From JAUIKM01 sp964445695 (GTDB lineage Bacteria > Bacteroidota > Ignavibacteria > Kapaibacteriales > UBA7675), in the NCBI GenBank assembly GCA_964445695.1, contig CAYULF010000015.1:81994-145993 (forward strand): DNA of 64,000 bases. The letters are read 5' to 3'. The translations under genes were made by a program, and so were the position numbers. This document shows positions 34,657-43,218 of this stretch, piece by piece. Each line of letters starts with the position of its first letter. Position 1 is the stretch's first letter. A model generated the notes under the pieces. It ran no database searches, was not told the origin of the DNA, and saw only the letters and a program-made list of their open reading frames with translations.

Positions 34657-35433
34657 TTACAGCGCGCTGCGCACGGCAATCAGGAACTTGAGGAATTCGA
34701 GGTTTTTCGAATTGGCGCGTCCCGACGCACTGCCGAAGTCGTCGAACATCGACTGGCGCAGACCTTTGGAAATTTCCAGCTGCACGCCTGCATTGCTGGT
34801 CGTTTTGTTGCAGATGTTGTTAATGTTCGTGCCGGTGTAATCCGACGGCGGGTTTTTGTCGGCCGGGAAACCCCAGGCGATCAGCGAGTTGTAAATCGCG
34901 TTTTTCAGTTGCGTGTCGCGTCCGCCGACATAAACTTTCGGCGTCAGGCTGCCGAAGCCGTGCAGGGAGACGCAGCGGTCGGCGGCTTCCACCATGTTAA
35001 TGGCGGTCGGTTCGTCGAAGTTTGTGCTCGTGATGTGCAGCGTCGAGTTGCAGCAGCCTTTGATGCCTTCAAAGGCATAGTAGTCGTGGTCGTTGCCCGC
35101 GATGTCCGACGCCAGTTCGTTCGTGCCGGCTTCGATACCGCCGCCGTGAATCGCCATGATGATCAGTTTGGAGCGACGGTAGCGCGTTTTAATCGCATAG
35201 GCATTCGGTTCGGCTTGTTTAAGTTCATCAAAATCGTCGTAGGTATCGGCCGCCAGATGATCGTGGCCGTGATCCTTTTCGATGCCGCCCTCGGGCAGAT
35301 CGTTCGTCGTCAGTTCGCCGTTGCCCGCAATGGGTTCGACGGCGTTGTCCGTACAGGCGCTCAGTACAAAAGCGCCGAAGATAAGTACCGCAAACATCGT
35401 GCGGAGCGAAGAAAACGTGTTGCTGAATTGCAT
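34657..35433 (-). CDS. Poly-gamma-glutamate hydrolase family lipoprotein
   Basis: 258 residues. Lipoprotein signal with lipobox LSAC (Cys27). After a charged His/Asp-rich linker (EKDHGHDHL), residues ~88-250 match the zinc-dependent poly-gamma-glutamate hydrolase family (PF05908) known from phage PghP: AIHGGGIEAGTNELA (His96, Glu101), TLHITSTNFDEP, CVSLHGFGS and VYVGGRDTQLKNAI. Likely anchored to the inner or outer membrane, cleaving gamma-glutamyl polymers or related peptides. The upstream region holds an array of GGTGAGT-type sites, including two identical 14-bp palindromes. Two terminators follow. Confidence 0.87.
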   Translation of the reverse strand: MQFSNTFSSLRTMFAVLIFGAFVLSACTDNAVEPIAGNGELTTNDLPEGGIEKDHGHDHLAADTYDDFDELKQAEPNAYAIKTRYRRSKLIIMAIHGGGIEAGTNELASDIAGNDHDYYAFEGIKGCCNSTLHITSTNFDEPTAINMVEAADRCVSLHGFGSLTPKVYVGGRDTQLKNAIYNSLIAWGFPADKNPPSDYTGTNINNICNKTTSNAGVQLEISKGLRQSMFDDFGSASGRANSKNLEFLKFLIAVRSAL

Positions 35434-35499
35434 GTGTGTTAACCCGTAAAGTTTGTACAAGAGAGTTGTTTGTTTCGTTGATACAAAGCTACGGGGGGG

Positions 35500-35518
35500 C
35501 ACTCACCAAACACTCACC
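35500..35518. promoter_or_regulatory. Pair of CACTCACC boxes upstream of the PGA-hydrolase gene
   Basis: CACTCACC at 35500-35507 and 35511-35518, the reverse complement of the GGTGAGTG motif repeated further upstream. They lie 67-85 bp before the ATG. Confidence 0.45.
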
Positions 35519-35640
35519 GCCGGGTCGAGTCGGCTTAAACGACGTTAATACACGCGCCGCAAAACGCCGTTTCATGCGCTCTTACAGCCGTTTAAGGATT
35601 GCATCAGGCGCATGTGGCGCCGGTATAAAGGAGTGGTGTG

Positions 35641-35654
35641 CGGTGAGTTCACCG
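35641..35654. promoter_or_regulatory. Palindromic operator-like site 1
   Basis: CGGTGAGTTCACCG, inverted arms CGGTGA/TCACCG. Identical to site 2, centre-to-centre 33 bp, about three helical turns. Confidence 0.55.
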
Positions 35655-35673
35655 CCAAAAAGAGTGAGTACAC

Positions 35674-35687
35674 CGGTGAGTTCACCG
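35674..35687. promoter_or_regulatory. Palindromic operator-like site 2
   Basis: Second exact copy of CGGTGAGTTCACCG. A third half-conserved version, GTGAGTACACCG, lies between the two. Confidence 0.55.
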
Positions 35688-35766
35688 TCAGAGTGATGAG
35701 TTCAGCGATGAGTGTGTCTTTGGAACGGCGAGTGCGTCTGCATTGCGGTGAGTCCGCTGAAAAAAC

Positions 35767-36162
35767 TCACTGCTCTAGAAGTACGGCCTCAAACTGCGGC
35801 ACTGTGCGGGCGACGTCAAAAGACTCGTCTTCGCGCGCCATGGCAAGACAGTCCCTGTCCAGCGCAATCGCAGCCGCCACGTCGCGCGCGGCGGCGCTGA
35901 AGTCCTTATTGTGTGCGTGCAGGCAGGCGCGGTTGTAGAGCGACATCGGGTTGCCGGCGTCGAGTTTGATGCTTGTGTCGAATGCCTGCATCGCTTCGGT
36001 CGCGCGCTGCGGATCGTGCAGCAGGAGCAGGGTGCCGCGTTCGCACCAGGCGCCGGCGTCGCCGGCGTCATGCGCCAGAACGGCGTCGACCTGTTTGAGC
36101 GCCATGCGCCACGCGCCTGCGGCCGCCAGCCGGCGAATGTCGAGCAAGGTAGTTTTGTCCAT
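35767..36162 (-). CDS. Small TPR-repeat protein
   Basis: 131 residues, no signal peptide. MDKTTLLDIRRLAAAGAWRM starts a series of about three TPR-like helix pairs; the motif AMQAFDTSIKLDAGNPMSLY and the tail SFDVARTVPQFEAVLLEQ are characteristic. Cytoplasmic, presumably a protein-interaction module. ATG at 36162 is chosen; the longer frame upstream lacks coding character. It precedes the PGA-hydrolase gene on the same strand, 333 bp apart, with the operator array between. Confidence 0.78.
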   Translation of the reverse strand: MDKTTLLDIRRLAAAGAWRMALKQVDAVLAHDAGDAGAWCERGTLLLLHDPQRATEAMQAFDTSIKLDAGNPMSLYNRACLHAHNKDFSAAARDVAAAIALDRDCLAMAREDESFDVARTVPQFEAVLLEQ

Positions 36163-36290
36163 GGTTCGGCTCCGTTGTGTGTCCTGCCGAGACGGGGAGT
36201 GATAATCCCGGCTCTGCGATTCCATGTTAAACATTCGCGCCGAAGTGTACAAAGATTTTGCGCCGCCGGGGGACTGCGGCCTTTTGGCGC

Positions 36291-36322
36291 GGTGACAAAC
36301 AAAAGCGGCTTTAAAAGGGCCT
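36291..36322 (+). repeat. Short copy of the interspersed repeat
   Basis: GGTGACAAACAAAAGCGGCT followed by TTAAAAGGGCC; matches the 41294 copy. Confidence 0.6.
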
Positions 36323-36661
36323 TTGCTGTCGTCGCAGCGAAATGAGCGCCCTGCCGCCTTTGACAATGCTGAAGGAAAAAGCGTCTAAAAAGAGCTGAAA
36401 TCGGCGAATTTTGATCCAATCGGCCGAATGTCACCCTTCATGAAAGTGGGAATGCCTATATTCGGAGTTTGAAACGTGCGGCGTGCACTCTTCCGGTGTG
36501 CCGCCCGTCTAAGGCCCGCGTAGAGAATTTTGAAACTATCGGTTGGCGGCTTTTCGACGCACGGGGACACACAGTCATTTCCCGCGGGATCTGAGTGATC
36601 GGCCTGTACTCAATCTCGCGCTCAGTCGTAAGCCTTTCCGCACTAAGCCCATTCAGTACCT

Positions 36662-37852
36662 ATGTTCAAATACCAGCCTGAAGAAGTACTCAACAAGAAG
36701 TATCCGCAGATTCCCTATCCGACAGGCGCCGTCCGCTGGCCGGCACTGTTGTTTTTGATCCTGACGCCTCTGGCTGCAGTCATCGCGGTGCCCTGGTATG
36801 GTTTTACCCACGGCTACGATATGTTTGAGTGGGGGATGTTCTTTGTGTTCATGATGTTTACCGGCATGTCGATTACGGCCGGCTACCATCGCCTGTGGGC
36901 GCACAGGACGTATCAGTCGCACTGGCTGCCGCGCCTGTTCTATGCTATCGGCGGTGCGGGCGCGCTGCAGAACAGCATTGTTCACTGGGCGGCGGACCAT
37001 CGCAAACATCACACGCACGTCGACGACAACGACCACGATCCCTATTCGGCCAAACGTGGATTCTGGTATTCCCACATTGGCTGGATCTACAAAAATGAAG
37101 CCGTCGGACGCGAGGACTTTTCCAGTGTGCGCGACCTGCTGCACGATCCGATCGTGGCCTGGCAGCACATGAACTACACCTGGATTACCCTGGCGTTTAA
37201 CATTGGTTTGCCGGTCCTGATCGGTTTTCTGCACGGCGATGTGCTGGGCACATTTTTGCTGGCCGGTCTGCTGCGCCTCGTGCTGAACCACCACTTTACC
37301 TTTTTCATCAATTCGCTGGCGCACATCTGGGGCGGTCAGAACTACGATCGGTCGACGACGGCGCGCGACAACGGCTTCCTGGCCCTGTTTACCTACGGCG
37401 AGGGTTATCACAACTATCATCACCGTTTCCAGTACGACTATCGCAACGGTCACATCTGGTACCACTACGATCCGGCCAAATGGCTGATCAAGTCGCTTTC
37501 CTGGGTCGGAATGGCCAAAAACCTCAAAAAAGTATCGGACCTGCAGATCGAGCAGGCGCGCATCAAAACCGAATATCAGCGTTTGCTGGAAGAGCCGCAC
37601 ACGGTCACGCTGTCGGAAGAGCTGCGCCACCGTCTGGATCAGGCCTATCAGACCTGCGTCAAGGCGCTGGAGGAGTACGTGGAAGCGCGCAAGCAGTGGC
37701 TGCAGAGCAAGCGTCAGGCGGCCGACACGGACAAGAGCCTGACCAAAAAACTCAAGGCCCGCGCCCAGGCGTTGCGCAGTGAGTTTCTGGAACAGCGCAA
37801 GCAGTGGCGTTCCACGCTTGCCGAGCTTTCCTACGCGCCCGCCGCGGCCTGA
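36662..37852 (+). CDS. Acyl-CoA/acyl-lipid desaturase with C-terminal coiled coil
   Basis: 396 residues. Membrane di-iron desaturase of the stearoyl-CoA delta-9 type with the three histidine boxes H76-R-L-W-A-H81, H113-R-K-H-H117 and E247-G-Y-H-N-Y-H-H254, and about four membrane helices. It introduces a double bond into a fatty acyl chain for membrane fluidity. After the catalytic core (about residue 285) the protein carries a ~110-residue Lys/Arg/Glu/Gln-rich helical extension that looks like a coiled coil, longer than the usual bacterial enzyme. A hairpin terminator follows. Confidence 0.92.
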   Translation: MFKYQPEEVLNKKYPQIPYPTGAVRWPALLFLILTPLAAVIAVPWYGFTHGYDMFEWGMFFVFMMFTGMSITAGYHRLWAHRTYQSHWLPRLFYAIGGAGALQNSIVHWAADHRKHHTHVDDNDHDPYSAKRGFWYSHIGWIYKNEAVGREDFSSVRDLLHDPIVAWQHMNYTWITLAFNIGLPVLIGFLHGDVLGTFLLAGLLRLVLNHHFTFFINSLAHIWGGQNYDRSTTARDNGFLALFTYGEGYHNYHHRFQYDYRNGHIWYHYDPAKWLIKSLSWVGMAKNLKKVSDLQIEQARIKTEYQRLLEEPHTVTLSEELRHRLDQAYQTCVKALEEYVEARKQWLQSKRQAADTDKSLTKKLKARAQALRSEFLEQRKQWRSTLAELSYAPAAA

Positions 37853-37888
37853 TATTTCCGGCAGGTCCGGATCGCTTAAAAAAACAAC

Positions 37889-37925
37889 AACGCGCATGTC
37901 CCGTTTGGGGCGTGTGCGTTGGTCG
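37889..37925 (+). terminator. Terminator after the desaturase gene
   Basis: Stem AACGCGCATGTCCC / GGGGCGTGTGCGTT with G-U pairs and a GTTT loop, then GGTCGTTTT. Confidence 0.6.
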
Positions 37926-37977
37926 TTTTAAACCGGTTTTCGTCTGTTCATTCGCGGCTGCGATGCCGACTGATTGC

Positions 37978-38045
37978 TGATCGCTTTGAGGCTCTGCGCG
38001 CTGCTTGTGCCTCAGGCTCTTCTGACTTTTTTATTCGTCGGCGGG
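37978..38045 (-). repeat. Long copy of interspersed intergenic repeat
   Basis: TGATCGCTTTGAGGC, GCCTCAGGCTCTTCTGAC and TTTTTTATTCGTCGGCGGG. The clearest long copy. Confidence 0.78.
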
Positions 38046-38112
38046 AGCGGTGTGCAAGGTGTTCGCGGCGCTCCTGGATGGCGGAGTCCGGTCCGGGGTG
38101 GAATTGAAGATT

Positions 38113-38162
38113 GAGCTGTGAGCGCTTAGGGCTCACAGCTCATACGTAGTTTTACGTAATTG
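38113..38162 (-). terminator. 49-bp terminator module, copy facing the VOC gene
   Basis: On the minus strand: AATTACGTAAAACTACGTA, one base, then the hairpin GAGCTGTGAGC / GCTCACAGCTC. Near-identical to the module at 41188-41236 but inverted in the chromosome, so each copy follows its own gene in the same relative orientation. Confidence 0.75.
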
Positions 38163-38218
38163 GTGGGACCGGGACTGATTTCACGTTTCCCGTTGCAGAG
38201 TCGGCGGCCGGCGCGTAT

Positions 38219-38593
38219 TCAGTCGGCGAGTGTCAGATACAGGCCGTTGAGGTCGCGCAGGACGAACTCACGCGCGCCGTAGGGCGCGGTATAGGGCGCC
38301 TTGACGATGTCGACCTCGTCCTTGATGCGCTCATAGATCTCATCGGGGTTGCCGATTTTAAGGTAGAGCGTCAGCGCGCCGCCGATCGGCATGTCGGCAA
38401 AGTTGGCCAGTTCACCGCTTAAACTTGCGCGCGATTGAAACATGATCATGGCGCCGTTGTTGCCCATCATCGCCCAGATGAACGGTCGTTCTTCCGGCAC
38501 CTGCATTACGGCTTCGAAGTTGAGGTTCTCCCGGTACCAGTCGACCGCCGCGTCGACGTCCTCGACCATCAGATTAACAGTCAATGAGTTCAT
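38219..38593 (-). CDS. VOC-superfamily protein
   Basis: 124 residues. MNSLTVNLMVEDVDAAVDWY is a canonical VOC start; ALTLYLKIGNPDEIYERIKD and REFVLRDLNGLYLTLAD form the second half. Glyoxalase/bleomycin-resistance-like, substrate unknown. ATG at 38593 is used; upstream residues in the same frame lack the fold. Fourth VOC gene of the window. Confidence 0.87.
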   Translation of the reverse strand: MNSLTVNLMVEDVDAAVDWYRENLNFEAVMQVPEERPFIWAMMGNNGAMIMFQSRASLSGELANFADMPIGGALTLYLKIGNPDEIYERIKDEVDIVKAPYTAPYGAREFVLRDLNGLYLTLAD

Positions 38594-38789
38594 GGATATC
38601 CTTGAAAAAACGTGATAAATGGAAGCGCCAAAATGCGAAAAAATGCCCTGTCGGCAAGCCACCGCGGCGGCCCGCTCAGCGCGCTCCATTTGGCATTTAC
38701 ATTTAACGGAGCGGCAACAATTCCGTAACATCGCGCGCCGTAATTTGCCAAATCCGTAGCAGATTGTGGACTTATCTTCGCGGGCTCCG

Positions 38790-41105
38790 ATGTACGAATA
38801 TTACGTCTTTCTGGTAGTCGTTTTGTTCATACTTGCCATCTCAGATCTGATGGTAGGCGTCAGCAATGACGCAGTCAACTTTCTCAACTCGGCAATCGGT
38901 TCGCGCGTGGCGCCGCGGCACATAATAATGATTGTCGCCAGCCTTGGAATTGTCGTCGGCGCAATGTTTTCCAGCGGCATGATGGAGGTGGCCCGCAAGG
39001 GCATCATTGTGCCGGAGAACTTCCTGTTCGCCGAGATCATGGTCATATTCCTGGCCGTGATGATCACCGACGTGATTCTGTTGGACCTGTTCAACACTTT
39101 TGGCCTTCCGACCTCTACAACCGTCTCGATTGTCTTTGAGTTGCTCGGCGCGTCCGTGGCGATTGCTCTTCTGAAGCTGGGTCACTCCGATATTGCCGGG
39201 CAGACCCTGGCCGACTTCATTCACTGGGGCAAGGCGTTTGAGATCATTCTGGGCATTCTGCTTTCGGTCGGCATCGCATTCACCGTCGGTTTGGTTCTGC
39301 AGTATTTCTCGCGATTGCTGCTCAGTTTTAACTACAACGAACGCCTTAAATCCGTCGGCATCTTCTGGGCCGGCGCGTCGATGACCGCCATCAGTTATTT
39401 CCTGGTGATCAAGGGACTGAAAAACGTGACTTTCCTGGGCGACGGCGCGGTCGACTGGGTGATGGACAACTCGATGCTCTTGCTCGGCATCTCATTTGTT
39501 GTCTGGACGATTGTCGCCGCCGTGCTGATCCGCGTTTTTAAGGTCCAGATTCTGCGGCCTATCGTGCTCTTCGGCACCTTTGCGCTGGCCATGGCTTTTG
39601 CCGGCAACGACCTGGTGAACTTTATCGGAGTGCCGATTGCCGCGTTGCAGTCCTTTGAAATCTGGAACGGCAGCGGGCTTACGCCCGATCAGATGTCGAT
39701 GGAAGCACTTGCCGCCGCCGTCCGCACGCCGACAATGCTGCTGGTGGTCGCCGGCCTGGTGATGGTCGGCACGCTCTGGTTCTCGCGCAAGGCGCGCAGC
39801 GTCACCGAAACCGAAGTGAATCTGGGGCGTCAGGAAGAAGGTTCGGAGCGTTTTGCGCCGAACGCGCTGGCGCGCATCCTTGTGCGCAGCTCCGTCGGCC
39901 TTGGGCGCGTACTGCGTGGCGTGATTCCCTACGGCGCCATGGCCAAAATTGAAGCAAATTTCCGAGCACCGAACGTTAAAGAAAGCGATGACACCGCCTT
40001 TGACCTGGTGCGCGCTTCCGTCAACCTGACGGTCGCCAGCATCCTGATTTCGATTGCCACTTCTATGAAACTGCCGCTCTCGACGACCTACGTCTCGTTT
40101 ATGGTTGCGATGGGCGCTTCGCTGGCGGACCGCGCCTGGGGGCGCGACAGTGCAATTTTCCGCGTGGCGGGCGTGCTGAGCGTCATTTCCGGCTGGTTCA
40201 TGACGGCGCTGATCGCATTTACGGCGGCGGGACTTTTTGCCACAGTCATCTTTTATCTGGAATTCTGGGGCGTGCTCCTGCTTCTGGCTCTCCTGCTGCT
40301 GCTGGTGACGCGCAGCATGGTATTCCACCGCACGCAGGAGAAAGAAAAGGACGAACAGGCGAAGCTGCTGAAAAATGTGGTCAGCGATCCGGCGGCTGTG
40401 CGGCGCGCCAGCGTCGACGGCGCGGCTCAAATGCTCACGTCGCTGCGCACGATTCTGCGTTCGACCATTGAGGGGCTCAATGGCGAAAATGCAGCCGCAC
40501 TGGCCGACGCCAGGAAGGGCGTGCTGCGCATTAAACGCAATGTTGAGTCCCGGCAGGCCGGACTCCACCGCCTGGTGCGCAATATCCGCGAAGAAACGAC
40601 GAGTACCAGCCGCTTTTTCATTCTGGTGCACGACCTTGAACGCGACCTGGCCGACACTACGATGCTGTTGGTGCGACATTGCCACGAGCACGTCGCCAAC
40701 CTGCACCTGCCGCTGGACGCGTCGAAGCAGGTGGTGTTGACGGACCTGCTGGAGAGCATTGATCAGCATCTGGAGGCGGTCGTTGCCATCCTGCGCGTTC
40801 CGGAGGCGCAGGACCGCGAATACGCATTGGTCATGCAGCGCAAAACGGCGCTGATCGAATCGATTGAAGCCAGCCTTAGTAAGTTGGCCGAGAGCATCCG
40901 GGCGGGCGAACTGAGTGCGCGCAACAGCAATCTTTACTCGGTTATTCTGTTGCAATTGAAGGATGTGGCGGCGCTGGCGGCGCGTTTTGTCAAAGTGTAC
41001 TACCGCGCCGAATTCAACGGTACGGAGCTGTTGATGGTCGCTCCGACCGTCACGTCCGCACCGTCGGCCAGGGACAGGCTGGAGTCGCTTGAAGCGAGCA
41101 ATTGA
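38790..41105 (+). CDS. PiT-family inorganic phosphate transporter with PhoU-like C-terminal domain
   Basis: 771 residues. Membrane part (about 1-525) with both PiT signatures: DLMVGVSNDAVNFLNSAIGS near the N-terminus and AFAGNDLVNFIGVPIA in the second half. Residues ~545-771 are a charged helical PhoU-like domain (LLKNVVSDPAAVRRASVDGA, then repeated helix-hairpin segments), typical of Bacteroidota PiT proteins. Takes up phosphate with a cation at the inner membrane. ATG at 38790 is preferred over the GTG at 38766. Monocistronic, ending at the terminator module at 41188. Confidence 0.92.
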   Translation: MYEYYVFLVVVLFILAISDLMVGVSNDAVNFLNSAIGSRVAPRHIIMIVASLGIVVGAMFSSGMMEVARKGIIVPENFLFAEIMVIFLAVMITDVILLDLFNTFGLPTSTTVSIVFELLGASVAIALLKLGHSDIAGQTLADFIHWGKAFEIILGILLSVGIAFTVGLVLQYFSRLLLSFNYNERLKSVGIFWAGASMTAISYFLVIKGLKNVTFLGDGAVDWVMDNSMLLLGISFVVWTIVAAVLIRVFKVQILRPIVLFGTFALAMAFAGNDLVNFIGVPIAALQSFEIWNGSGLTPDQMSMEALAAAVRTPTMLLVVAGLVMVGTLWFSRKARSVTETEVNLGRQEEGSERFAPNALARILVRSSVGLGRVLRGVIPYGAMAKIEANFRAPNVKESDDTAFDLVRASVNLTVASILISIATSMKLPLSTTYVSFMVAMGASLADRAWGRDSAIFRVAGVLSVISGWFMTALIAFTAAGLFATVIFYLEFWGVLLLLALLLLLVTRSMVFHRTQEKEKDEQAKLLKNVVSDPAAVRRASVDGAAQMLTSLRTILRSTIEGLNGENAAALADARKGVLRIKRNVESRQAGLHRLVRNIREETTSTSRFFILVHDLERDLADTTMLLVRHCHEHVANLHLPLDASKQVVLTDLLESIDQHLEAVVAILRVPEAQDREYALVMQRKTALIESIEASLSKLAESIRAGELSARNSNLYSVILLQLKDVAALAARFVKVYYRAEFNGTELLMVAPTVTSAPSARDRLESLEASN

Positions 41106-41187
41106 TCGCCGGCATACGAATCGGGGCGTTGTATCTGGGGAGCCAGGACTCCGTGCCAAAAACGGTGAAACTGGTGTAGTGCCGTTA

Positions 41188-41240
41188 AATTACGTAAAAC
41201 TACGTAGGAGCTGTGAGCCCTAAGGGCTCACAGCTCTTTT
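41188..41240 (+). terminator. 49-bp terminator module after the PiT gene
   Basis: AATTACGTAAAACTACGTA followed by a perfect 13-bp hairpin GAGCTGTGAGCCC / GGGCTCACAGCTC with a TAA loop, then TTTTTGG. Inverted near-copy at 38113-38162. Confidence 0.92.
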
Positions 41241-41293
41241 TGGTTGTCAACCGGCGCGTTGTTCACCTGCTCAAAGCCTGCCGGTTTCCATCC

Positions 41294-41325
41294 CGCTGAC
41301 AAGCAAAAGCGGATTTAAAAGAGCG
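41294..41325 (+). repeat. Short copy of the interspersed repeat
   Basis: CGCTGACAAGCAAAAGCGG, then ATTTAAAAGAGCGCGAAGCGC. Confidence 0.6.
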
Positions 41326-41471
41326 CGAAGCGCCATTCCGTCGGGTGGTCCGGCTGGTCCGCCTGCTGATGCGCGTCCGGGTCAATCCGCGACTCTCCGT
41401 ATCTTTGTGCCTGCGCGGCGGAGTTGCCGTCCGCGCTCAGCTTGTAAGCGCAACAGCCGAGGAGACGGGAA

Positions 41472-43169
41472 ATGCCGCAGCCGCGTACCGTTTTGCAGAT
41501 TGTGACGATGAATAACGAGGGGGACAGCGCCTACCGCATGCGCTGGCCGGCGCAACACCTGGCGCAACAGCGAAAAGACTGGCGCATTATCAATCTTGAC
41601 ACCGAGGCGGCCGAGCGCTACGAATGGGGCCTGAAAGCCGATCTGCTCGTGCTGTATCAGCAGAGCGATCCGGACATGCTGCGCCTGGTGCGCGAACGAC
41701 GCAAACGCGGGCTGCAAACTCTGGCGGAGTACAACGACAATTTCTACGCGCCGCCGGCGGCTTCACCCGCCGCGTCGGCCTGGCGTTCGCCTATGCTGTG
41801 GCGCGCCTACGAACGGCTCATGCAGGCCGCCGACGGACTGATCGTGACCGGCCCCGGCCTGGCCGAACTGCTGCGACCGCAAGCGGAGAATATCACGATT
41901 GTGCCCAACTATCTGCCCACCGCGCCGCCGGAGTTTAAACAGCGTCCCGATTCGGAGGGCGGCGCCGTGCGTTTTGGATGGGCCGGTTCCATCGGTCACG
42001 TGGCGGATATTCTCTCGCTTAAACGCATTATAGAGCAAGTGTTAATCGACTTCCCGGATTCGACCTTTTGTTTAATGGGAAATACCAGTCTGCCGGGAGA
42101 GTTGGGGCTGTCGCCGGCGCGCGTCAGTTTTACTCCCTGGGGCGATATGGACGCGTACTACCGCTTTCTGGACGACCTCGATGTCGGCCTTGCGCCCTTG
42201 CTGGATACCGACTACAACCGCTGTCGCAGCGATGTCAAAGCACTGGAGCTGGCGGGGCGTTCCGTTACGCCGATTCTGCCGGACAGCCTGCCCTACCGCG
42301 AGTTTGTTAACAAATCCGGCATTGTTGCCTACAGCACTCCGCAGGAGCTGGACAGCCTGCTGCGCGGGTACATGCGCGATGCGGTTAAACGGCGTGCGGA
42401 CGGCAGCCGCTGCCACACCTACGTTACAAGTGAACGCGTCGGGCCGCTGAACACACAACGTGCGCAGCTCTACGAACGACATTTTCCACCGCAGTCGCCT
42501 GAGTTTAACTGGCCGGTAGCCGCCGGTTATCACGAGGTGAAAGGCCGTTCGCAACCGCAGGGGCCGCACGGCCAGGCGATGGCGCAGTTAAACAAACTGT
42601 ACGCCGGCCGGCAGTTCGGGGCGGTGCTGGAGCAGTCGGCGTCGCTGGCGGAACGGTATCCCGACGATCCGGACCTCTTTCTGCTGCAGGTGCGCACGCT
42701 TTCCAAAACAGCGCCGGCGCAGGCACTGGAAAAGGTGGAGCAGTGTGTGGCGAAGTTCCCCGGCGATCTGCGTTTTGTTTTATCGAAGGCGATTCTGTTA
42801 AAGGACTCCACCGGACGGCGCGCCTGCTGGGAGGAGCTGCTGGGCCGCCTGCGCGCCGCAGGCGAACACGAGCGCGACTTCTACCGCGCGATGCTGCTGC
42901 GCAATCTGATCAGCTACCTGCAAAAAAGCGCGGATCCCGACTTTGCCGAGCAGTTTGTTGAACTGTATCCCGACGCCGCCGACCTGCGCTATCAGCTGTG
43001 GCGCGAACACGAAGCGGCCGGCAACGACGCAGCCGCGCAGCGCCACTGCGACTGGCTCCTGACGATGCATCGCGCGCTGCGCCATGCGGCTGAAACGCTG
43101 AATGACCTCAATCCCGAGTACCTGATGGCCTGGAACGAAGGGCTGAAGGGACGCCTGCCACAAGCATAG
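41472..43169 (+). CDS. Glycosyltransferase (GT-B, group 1-like) with TPR-like C-terminus
   Basis: 565 residues. Residues ~1-335 look like a GT-B glycosyltransferase: opening MPQPRTVLQIVTMNNEGDSA, a first domain ending in DGLIVTGPGLAELLRPQAEN, then VRFGWAGSIGHVADILSLKR and GLAPLLDTDYNRCRSDVKALE near the nucleotide-sugar site. Residues ~375-565 are helical repeats of TPR type. Cytoplasmic. It starts an apparent three-gene set with the TPR-OGT and TIGR03032 genes (gaps of about 50 bp each). The sugar and acceptor are unknown. ATG at 41472 follows GGAGACGGG. Confidence 0.83.
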   Translation: MPQPRTVLQIVTMNNEGDSAYRMRWPAQHLAQQRKDWRIINLDTEAAERYEWGLKADLLVLYQQSDPDMLRLVRERRKRGLQTLAEYNDNFYAPPAASPAASAWRSPMLWRAYERLMQAADGLIVTGPGLAELLRPQAENITIVPNYLPTAPPEFKQRPDSEGGAVRFGWAGSIGHVADILSLKRIIEQVLIDFPDSTFCLMGNTSLPGELGLSPARVSFTPWGDMDAYYRFLDDLDVGLAPLLDTDYNRCRSDVKALELAGRSVTPILPDSLPYREFVNKSGIVAYSTPQELDSLLRGYMRDAVKRRADGSRCHTYVTSERVGPLNTQRAQLYERHFPPQSPEFNWPVAAGYHEVKGRSQPQGPHGQAMAQLNKLYAGRQFGAVLEQSASLAERYPDDPDLFLLQVRTLSKTAPAQALEKVEQCVAKFPGDLRFVLSKAILLKDSTGRRACWEELLGRLRAAGEHERDFYRAMLLRNLISYLQKSADPDFAEQFVELYPDAADLRYQLWREHEAAGNDAAAQRHCDWLLTMHRALRHAAETLNDLNPEYLMAWNEGLKGRLPQA

Positions 43170-43218
43170 TCTGCGCCTTTTTGTAAATTGTCGCAATTCA
43201 ATCGCAACCTCTGCTGGA

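Noticed and set aside
35490..35770. CRISPR-like repetition
   Set aside because: The repeated units are 7-14 bp, unevenly spaced and palindromic; no regular spacers. Better read as operator sites.
36653..37897. 414-codon frame antisense to the desaturase
   Set aside because: Exactly mirrors a well-supported desaturase with all His boxes; its own sequence is His/Arg/Val-rich without a domain.
39492..41159. 555-codon frame antisense to the PiT transporter
   Set aside because: Antisense shadow; composition dominated by His/Gln/Arg, no recognisable motif.
38113..41240. Transposon bounded by inverted repeats
   Set aside because: No transposase inside, no target duplication seen, and each inverted copy works as a terminator for the adjacent gene.
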